IMG/VR virus record: IMGVR_UViG_3300046012_000447
Span: 1-24,346 of that record
Source of the DNA: a virus
Length of the DNA: 24,346 bases
Direction: 5' to 3' (one strand)
Part shown: in pieces, positions 20,618 through 24,346 of the stretch
Layout: each line of letters opens with the position of its first letter
Position numbering within the stretch: the stretch's first letter is position 1
Program-made: the position numbers and the translations under genes
The notes under the pieces: generated by a model
What the model was told of the DNA's origin: nothing
What the model saw: the letters and a program-made list of their open reading frames with translations, nothing else
The model's database searches: none

Positions 20618-21286
20618 ATGGATCAGAATGATTTCAAGCAATTCCGTCGCTCACAAATCGCCGAGCTTCGCCCTTATGTACCAGGCGAGGATATGAAGGG
20701 TATCGCAATCAGTATGCCGGACGTCGGCGCCGGTTCGCCCAAAACCGGGGATATGATCGCGCGCAATCCAAAAAACCATAATGACAAATGGTTGGTTGCC
20801 GAAAAATATTTCAACGACAATTTCGAACCGTTGCCGGAAGATGGAGCCCCATTCGATTTCGAGAATGGCATTCCAACCCCGCACAAGGAAACGTTGAGCC
20901 GGGTTTCGTCCATCGCTGCGCATTACCTGAAGCAAAACACCCGAGAGATTGAAATTCTCATCGAAACCAACCAAGCGGGTGTCATCGAAGATATTCGGAC
21001 GCTCGCAGCGTCTTGCTTGTCCCAGGATGAAACATCGGGACAGGAAAAACCGACCGGGGATTTCTTTTCCCGCCTGAAAGCCGAGCGCGCAGACCTTTCG
21101 GGAAAACTCGATGGGCTCTCCCGGTTTCTTCGGTGCGGACCCGGCAAAGGCATGGACCGTCACCACTGGCTGATGCTCGAACGGCAGGGCCAAATAATGT
21201 CCGAATATCTCGCGGTGCTTGATGAGCGTATCGCAGACCTTCAAATTTCGCAGCGCTCGTCAACGGAGAACGATCATGCCAAATGA
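20618..21286 (+). CDS. Two-domain phage hypothetical protein (crAss001_48-like C-terminus)
   Basis: A 222-residue protein joining two known phage segments. The N-terminal 75 residues (FRRSQIAELRPYVPGEDMKG, SPKTGDMIARNPKNHNDKW, EKYFNDNFEPL) recur alone in other phages as a small protein. The C-terminus (about 150-212: FFSRLKAERADLSGKLDGLS, MLERQGQIMSEYLAVLDERI) matches the 'crAss001_48-related' helical family. Function of both is unknown. ATG 20618 has GGAG seven bases upstream (GGAGCATTTTCATGG), nearly the same leader as the gene at 22366. It overlaps the next gene by 11 bases. Confidence 0.75.
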   Translation: MDQNDFKQFRRSQIAELRPYVPGEDMKGIAISMPDVGAGSPKTGDMIARNPKNHNDKWLVAEKYFNDNFEPLPEDGAPFDFENGIPTPHKETLSRVSSIAAHYLKQNTREIEILIETNQAGVIEDIRTLAASCLSQDETSGQEKPTGDFFSRLKAERADLSGKLDGLSRFLRCGPGKGMDRHHWLMLERQGQIMSEYLAVLDERIADLQISQRSSTENDHAK

Positions 21287-21623
21287 CGCCGGTATCCACC
21301 CTGCACCGGAAGAATTTTCAACATCGGAAATTGCGCTCGACCCGATCCTGCACTTCTTCCACTACGCGCACCTTCCACCAAAACTTCAGAGCACGTCGCG
21401 AGCATTCTTCCTGCTGGCCTCGCACGTCGTCAAAACGGTACCCCGCAATGCCGAGCGAACGGTAGCCCTGCGCAAGCTTCTCGAAGCCAAGGATGCTGCG
21501 GTTCGGGCGAACCTGTCGACGCCCAAATCTGCTTCGCCGCCGACCGATCCCGAGCTTGGCGAACCGGTACCAACGGGCGGGCATGATATCGACCGCGACG
21601 GACCCGTTTCATTTGGCGGTTGA
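21276..21623 (+). CDS. Acb2/Tad1-like hairpin protein, candidate anti-CBASS cyclic nucleotide sponge
   Basis: A 115-residue protein starting at ATG 21276 (GGAG seven bases upstream); the longer frame from 21219 lies inside the preceding gene. Residues 25-80 form a helical hairpin: LHFFHYAHLPPKLQSTSRAF, VVKTVPRNAERTVALRKLL and EAKDAAVRANL. The pattern YAHLP...S..F..LA......P...ER..ALRKLLEAKDxAVRA is one I associate with the Acb2/Tad1 hairpin family, whose members bind the cyclic nucleotides that activate CBASS or Thoeris defence. The tail after 82 is Pro/Asp-rich and disordered. The family link is remembered and not searched; the anti-defence role is inference. Confidence 0.65.
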   Translation: MPNDAGIHPAPEEFSTSEIALDPILHFFHYAHLPPKLQSTSRAFFLLASHVVKTVPRNAERTVALRKLLEAKDAAVRANLSTPKSASPPTDPELGEPVPTGGHDIDRDGPVSFGG

Positions 21624-21647
21624 CACCCGGCAATTATCCGGTAATTA
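21620..21647 (+). promoter_or_regulatory. TTGACA box with downstream direct repeat
   Basis: TTGACA (21620-21625) overlaps the preceding stop codon. It is followed by CCGGCAATTA (21627-21636) and CCGGTAATTA (21638-21647), an 11-base-period direct repeat where the spacer and -10 would lie. No good -10 is visible. It may be a repressed promoter. Confidence 0.35.
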
Positions 21648-21713
21648 CCCTTACTCTCGCGGACAGCAACCGCGAACCTCGTTTCTTCCAGAGGCTCGGT
21701 GAACCAAACAATG

Positions 21714-21757
21714 AAAGGCTTCGGGCTCCCCTACGGGTCCGGAGCCTTTCTCTTTTC
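21714..21757 (+). terminator. Intrinsic terminator after the Acb2-like gene
   Basis: AAAGGCT (21714-21720) pairs with AGCCTTT (21743-21749), extended inward by CGG/CCG, followed by CTCTTTTC. It closes the first rightward operon. Confidence 0.75.
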
Positions 21758-21844
21758 ACCGGAACCATATTGCTCGATCGCGGTTTTCGCCGATACCCGG
21801 TAGGCGGGAATGCCGGTCCTTTTTCGTCATGGAAGGATCGACTT

Positions 21845-22165
21845 ATGGAAAGCAAAAATACCAGCAAGGCTACGGGGCGCCACGCCTCGCAGTCGACTTC
21901 GGCTGGCGGACGTCACGGATCCCAGGCCAAGACGTCGGCCGAGCGCAGCGACAATACCCCGTCCGGGCTCAACGAGAACACCGGGGAATTCCGCGTTGGC
22001 GAGGATATCATCTTTGGGATGCGCAACGGCAACGTGCTCATCCGCCGCTCGCCCCAGGGTGAGGAAGTCGAAGTCGGGGAAGCGACCCTGGCCGGCCTCA
22101 TGATCGACGCCTTCTTCACCGACAAATTCGGCGAGGATTACAAGCCCGTGGTATCGCCGCGATGA
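21845..22165 (+). CDS. Conserved phage hypothetical protein
   Basis: A 106-residue protein from ATG 21845 (GAAGGAT ribosome site, GGA about eight bases upstream). The longer frame from 21620 crosses the terminator and is rejected. The first 45 residues are Ser/Thr/Gly-rich and probably disordered; the rest (FRVGEDIIFGMRNGNVLIRR, then EEVEVGEATLAGLMIDAFF) looks like a compact beta-alpha domain. Function unknown. Its stop overlaps the start of a 24-residue membrane peptide. Confidence 0.7.
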   Translation: MESKNTSKATGRHASQSTSAGGRHGSQAKTSAERSDNTPSGLNENTGEFRVGEDIIFGMRNGNVLIRRSPQGEEVEVGEATLAGLMIDAFFTDKFGEDYKPVVSPR

Positions 22166-22236
22166 CCGGCGCAATCCCCCTCGCGCTGCTCGTCATCGAT
22201 ACGATCCTGCTCGTTCTCATTCTCCTGCGGCGTTAA
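22162..22236 (+). CDS. 24-residue single-pass membrane peptide
   Basis: Tiny ORF whose ATG overlaps the preceding TGA as ATGA and whose TAA lies 18 bases before an intrinsic terminator. The product starts MTGAIPLALLVIDT and continues as an almost unbroken Leu/Ile/Val run ending in two arginines: one membrane helix with one internal Asp and a positive C-terminal end. Position between a coupled start and a terminator argues that it is real. It resembles small phage membrane peptides in size only; function unknown. Confidence 0.55.
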   Translation: MTGAIPLALLVIDTILLVLILLRR

Positions 22237-22254
22237 TCATCGGGCGCCGTCGTT

Positions 22255-22295
22255 GGGGCTCCTGTCTCATTCCGGGATGGGAGCCCCTTTCTTTT
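22255..22295 (+). terminator. Intrinsic terminator
   Basis: GGGGCTCC (22255-22262) pairs exactly with GGAGCCCC (22280-22287), followed by TTTCTTTT. It closes the operon ending with the membrane peptide. Confidence 0.85.
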
Positions 22296-22301
22296 GATAT
22301 C

Positions 22302-22330
22302 TTGACGCCCATAACGCATCGCTCCATAAG
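22302..22330 (+). promoter_or_regulatory. Probable promoter for the 22366 operon
   Basis: TTGACG (22302-22307) and CATAAG (22325-22330) with a 17-base spacer, placed directly after a strong terminator and 35 bases before the gene. The -35 is good; the -10 matches four of six. Confidence 0.5.
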
Positions 22331-22365
22331 GACCACGGCTAGGGGCCGAACGTAGGAGCATTTAC

Positions 22366-22800
22366 ATGGACAGGGATCAGCCGACGCTCACCGAGCGCGT
22401 GGAACGACTTGAGCGTGATTTTTATGCCGGCGGCGAACCCGTGCGACATTCCGGGTGCGAAGACGTCATTTCCGGGCAGCGCAGCATCCACGAAGATTTC
22501 CCTGCGGGTGGCGTCGAAGGGCGATCCGCGCCTAAGTCCATATCAAAAACCGAAATGGCAACGGCACTCCAAGAAATCATGGATCGGATTGTCAGGAGCA
22601 CCGGCCGCGTCAGCGAAAGTGCTAGCAGGATCGAAGAAATCGGCGACCGGATATTCGGGGCGCTGCCACAACAGGGTAGCACCGGGGACAAGGAACGTGA
22701 TCCGGAAGGCATGTTCGAGCATACCCTTCATGTACTCGACAGGCTCGACCACAGCCTTGAATGGCTGCAACGCGTTACCACCCGGATCGAGCGCGTCTAA
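22366..22800 (+). CDS. Hypothetical coiled-coil protein
   Basis: A 144-residue protein of unknown role. N-terminal helix TERVERLERDF, a Gly/Ser-rich low-complexity stretch, then two heptad-like helices (ALQEIMDRIVRSTGRVSESA, HVLDRLDHSLEWLQRVTTRI) suggesting a coiled coil. ATG 22366 has GTAGGAGCATTTAC upstream, the same leader as the gene at 20618. The next ATG follows its stop with no gap. Confidence 0.7.
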   Translation: MDRDQPTLTERVERLERDFYAGGEPVRHSGCEDVISGQRSIHEDFPAGGVEGRSAPKSISKTEMATALQEIMDRIVRSTGRVSESASRIEEIGDRIFGALPQQGSTGDKERDPEGMFEHTLHVLDRLDHSLEWLQRVTTRIERV

Positions 22801-22989
22801 ATGCCCGCGACGTCACCCGTTGATATGCTGCACAAATGCCGGGGCCACCTGTCCCAGGAAGCCGAGCAATACCGGCAATGTGCCAGCGGCGCGCCAACGG
22901 TCGGAGCGAAGCAAGCGGCCATCGAGCAAGCGGACAAATGGGAAAAGCTCATATCCGAAATCGATGCAACATTGAGGGATTGGGGATGA
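22801..22989 (+). CDS. Small hypothetical helical protein
   Basis: Unrecognised 62-residue helical protein (MLHKCRGHLSQEAEQYRQCA, AIEQADKWEKLISEIDATL). ATG 22801 follows the preceding TAA directly (TAAATG), and its TGA overlaps the next ATG (ATGA), placing it firmly in the operon. Confidence 0.65.
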   Translation: MPATSPVDMLHKCRGHLSQEAEQYRQCASGAPTVGAKQAAIEQADKWEKLISEIDATLRDWG

Positions 22990-23126
22990 CCGTCGAGACA
23001 CCGCGCATGGCTTCCCTGCGGGCGAAGCTGAAGGCACGCGAAGGCAAGAAAGAATTCGAGAAAAACTGTGAAGCGCTTCGCGAAGAAATCGCTCGCCTTG
23101 AACGCTGCCAGAATTTAGACCTGTGA
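22986..23126 (+). CDS. Small phage protein (RAKLKAREGKKEF motif)
   Basis: A 46-residue protein from ATG 22986, which overlaps the preceding stop as ATGA; the longer frame from 22836 overlaps another gene. The central SLRAKLKAREGKKEFEKNCE followed by ALREEIARLE matches a widespread small phage protein of the form RLKAREG-x-GF-x-N-x6-I-x2-LE. Helical, function unknown. It ends NLDL with GACCTGTGA, a partial echo of the leftward junction blocks, and overlaps the next GTG. Confidence 0.65.
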   Translation: MTVETPRMASLRAKLKAREGKKEFEKNCEALREEIARLERCQNLDL

Positions 23127-23269
23127 AACTTCCACGCATCCGCGCGCTCGATCTTCGGCCGCTCGAAATTCAGGTCGCAGAACACAACGCGCGCCCTGGC
23201 GCTTTACAAATCGGCATTTGGCACCGAAAGAGTTTCGAAGAGTCAATGCGCGGACGTGTAATATTATGA
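23123..23269 (+). CDS. Small hypothetical protein, GTG start
   Basis: A 48-residue ORF joining two genes exactly: GTG 23123 overlaps the preceding TGA (GTGA) and its TGA overlaps ATG 23266 (ATGA). The product is basic with Pro/Arg-rich ends (MKLPRIRALDLRPLEIQVAE, then HNARPGALQIGIW). The double overlap is the main evidence; no clear Shine-Dalgarno site is seen, so it may rely on coupling. Confidence 0.5.
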   Translation: MKLPRIRALDLRPLEIQVAEHNARPGALQIGIWHRKSFEESMRGRVIL

Positions 23270-23577
23270 ACCATGATACTTTATCACGTAACGTCACCTT
23301 CGACTTTCTCGTAAGCTTGCGGAAGGTCGACAAGCGTGGGCTCACGGTTCGCGACATTCTGATTTTGTACGTCGTCATCACGACGCCCGGTATCTCCGGG
23401 GTTGAAGTCACAGCGAAGCTCGGGATCAAAGACCGCTCGGCGATTGCCAGCAACCTTCGCCGGTTGGAACGGGAAAGCTATATCGAAGACCGCCGCGAGG
23501 AACAGCGCAAGGCTGTGCCGGCCGTGCTCCACGTTCTGCCCAAGGGGCTCGAATTTTGGGATGAAATCAAACCGTGA
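23266..23577 (+). CDS. MarR-like winged-helix regulator
   Basis: A 103-residue DNA-binding protein from ATG 23266 (ATGA overlap). A winged helix is visible: TVRDILILYVVITTPGISGV (helices 1-2), EVTAKLGIKDRSAIASNLRR (recognition helix), LERESYIEDRR and a wing around 79-93 with PAVLHVLPKG, then a C-terminal helix. This matches the MarR pattern without its dimerisation extensions. It could bind the CGTAACGT words; a copy of that word (23286-23298) even lies in its own coding start. Regulation of phage promoters is inferred. Confidence 0.75.
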   Translation: MNHDTLSRNVTFDFLVSLRKVDKRGLTVRDILILYVVITTPGISGVEVTAKLGIKDRSAIASNLRRLERESYIEDRREEQRKAVPAVLHVLPKGLEFWDEIKP

Positions 23578-23774
23578 ATGACTTTAGTGAGCCGTGCTTT
23601 CGCTGTGGCGTCCGTCCAGATATCGATTGCAAGCATCGGCCCGGGGTAGGACCGCCGCGCGCACCCCAAGAGGAAGTGAAAATTCGAGCCGCCCGGCATA
23701 CGGCGGCTCATTGGAAATTAGCTAAAGGCTATCGGCTGCCAAAACGGGAGAACGAAGATGGACAAGTGGGATGA
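23574..23774 (+). CDS. Small putative zinc-binding protein
   Basis: A 66-residue protein from GTG 23574 (GTGA overlap). CFRCGVRPDIDCKH gives a C-x2-C ... C-x-H site at residues 8-21, the form of a zinc-finger-like motif in small phage proteins; the rest is basic. Unknown role. Overlaps the next gene by 17 bases. Confidence 0.65.
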   Translation: MNDFSEPCFRCGVRPDIDCKHRPGVGPPRAPQEEVKIRAARHTAAHWKLAKGYRLPKRENEDGQVG

Positions 23775-23970
23775 AACTGTTGACCGCATCAAGCAAGCGG
23801 TCCTGGCCGAAGAGCCGGAAGCCGCGCTCGCGGGAGCGCTTCAGCTTTTCGCTGACTTCGGCCGACAGGTCGAATTGATTTCCGCTGATATGGACCGGAT
23901 CGCAACCGCGCTCGAAGCCAAGTCGGTCGACGTTTCCCAGGTACCCGAGAAGCCGGTTCACGACCTGTAA
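23758..23970 (+). CDS. Hypothetical acidic helical protein
   Basis: A 70-residue helical protein (VDRIKQAVLAEEPEAALAGA, FADFGRQVELISADMDRIAT). ATG 23758 has GGGAG seven bases upstream, deciding the start. The C-terminus VHDL with ACGACCTGTAA differs by little from the leftward YDL junction but lacks a following start. Function unknown. Confidence 0.65.
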   Translation: MDKWDETVDRIKQAVLAEEPEAALAGALQLFADFGRQVELISADMDRIATALEAKSVDVSQVPEKPVHDL

Positions 23971-23978
23971 AACCGGAC

Positions 23979-24006
23979 TTGCCGAAGATTAGGAATAGGG
24001 TACACT
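23979..24006 (+). promoter_or_regulatory. Possible promoter for the terminal gene
   Basis: TTGCCG (23979-23984) and TACACT (24001-24006), spacer 16, in the 46-base gap before the ATG at 24017. An imperfect 6-bp hairpin CCGGTT/AACCGG (23953-23976) precedes it. It may start late transcription. Confidence 0.35.
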
Positions 24007-24016
24007 TGGCGGGATC

Positions 24017-24346
24017 ATGACTGAAATCAACATCGCCAATTTACCCGCGACCCGCACGGATCCGATTCAACCGACGCGTGATGTTGCCAAGCTGCCGATG
24101 ATTTCGGCCGAGCAGTACCAGCATATCGGCCGTTTTGCCGGCGCGTTGGTTTTGTCGACGTTCGAGATGATCGGCGGCCTTCCCAGGATGGCAACGTGGG
24201 CGGATGATAACCCGACCGATTTCTACACGAAACTCTTTCCAAAGATGATTTCGCGGAGCCAGCAAGTCGACGTAAGCGGGACGTTGACGATCGATGATGC
24301 AATCACGCGCCTAGAGCGCATGGAAGCGCCACCGGTCGACGGGGTT
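24017..24346 (+). CDS. Terminase small-subunit-like or pre-terminase protein (3' end outside window)
   Basis: Open frame of 110 codons running off the window end. ATG 24017 has GGCGGGA upstream. A segment ALVLSTFEMIGGLPRMATWA then DNPTDFYTKLFPKMI resembles the 'FE.iGG...la.WA..NP..Fy....kli' pattern of phage proteins encoded directly before the large terminase, often treated as small terminase subunits. This fits the start of the late module and, with a circular or permuted genome, a link back to the lysis genes at the window start. The assignment is by pattern memory. Confidence 0.6.
   Translation, partial: MTEINIANLPATRTDPIQPTRDVAKLPMISAEQYQHIGRFAGALVLSTFEMIGGLPRMATWADDNPTDFYTKLFPKMISRSQQVDVSGTLTIDDAITRLERMEAPPVDGV

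Noticed and set aside
20396-20641. Minus-strand ORF in the control region (possible start at 20554)
   Set aside because: It has a plausible GAGGA site, but the product is Pro/Arg-rich, overlaps the start of the rightward gene in its long form and runs through regulatory repeats.
21620-22165. 181-codon version of the protein at 21845
   Set aside because: The extra part spans an intrinsic terminator, and ATG 21845 has its own ribosome site.
22409-22975. A 188-codon + strand frame longer than the genes called there
   Set aside because: It overlaps two genes that have proper ribosome sites and exact overlaps; the product is a Ser/Lys/Pro-rich, low-information sequence typical of an alternate frame.
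17045-23298. 13-base match ACGTAACGTCACC at 17045-17057 and 23286-23298 as a specific regulatory pair
   Set aside because: The second copy lies in coding sequence and a few 13-base matches are expected by chance; only the 20.3-20.5 kb cluster is kept.
1-24346. tRNA genes, rRNA, CRISPR arrays, insertion sequences and attachment sites
   Set aside because: No cloverleaf with a plausible acceptor and T arm, no regularly spaced palindromic repeat array, no transposase and no integrase-linked core repeat was seen.

Overview
The window is a stretch of a tailed double-stranded DNA phage, or a prophage of one, from a Gram-negative host. A two-component spanin pair (inner-membrane Rz-like plus Rz1-like lipoprotein) shows the Gram-negative host. 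Family A DNA polymerase, DUF2800/DUF2815-like proteins, primase-polymerase, SNF2 helicase, RuvC-like resolvase and many tiny overlapping genes show the phage. Composition and protein style suggest a proteobacterial host, perhaps an alphaproteobacterium; this is inference. No integrase or CI-like repressor is in view, so lifestyle is undecided.

Layout. (1) 1-1358, + strand: lysis cassette (endolysin with EF-hand-like loop, holin, nested spanins), the end of a late operon. (2) 1343-19698, - strand: a long leftward early/replication operon whose genes mostly overlap by 1, 4 or a few bases. Reading leftward it holds small unknown proteins, HTH proteins, cytosine and adenine methyltransferases, a primase-polymerase/AAA protein, an SNF2 helicase, a PD-(D/E)XK nuclease (DUF2800), a putative ssDNA-binding protein (DUF2815-like), DNA polymerase, an HNH nuclease and a RuvC-like resolvase. 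(3) 19699-20617: a mostly non-coding control region with a good sigma70-type leftward promoter, four iterated ACTRYGGAAAC-like repeats, a cluster of CGTAACGT words and perhaps one small gene. (4) 20618-24346, + strand: short operons of small proteins separated by intrinsic terminators, including a likely Acb2/Tad1-type (anti-CBASS) protein, a hidden 24-residue membrane peptide and a MarR-like regulator, leading to a gene cut off by the window end that resembles those just before the large terminase.

The leftward operon looks like a self-contained replisome: primase-polymerase/AAA for priming and unwinding, polymerase with proofreading, ssDNA-binding protein, nuclease, SNF2 motor and junction resolvase, with two methyltransferases probably for restriction evasion. 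The most notable structural signal is a recurring gene junction in that operon. At seven boundaries between unrelated genes, the upstream protein ends in -YDL or -HDL because the same block, of the form GGAGTACGACCTRTGA, supplies ribosome binding site, stop and next start. Several real genes too short for ordinary ORF calling were placed by following these overlaps (5190-5339, 22162-22236, 23123-23269).
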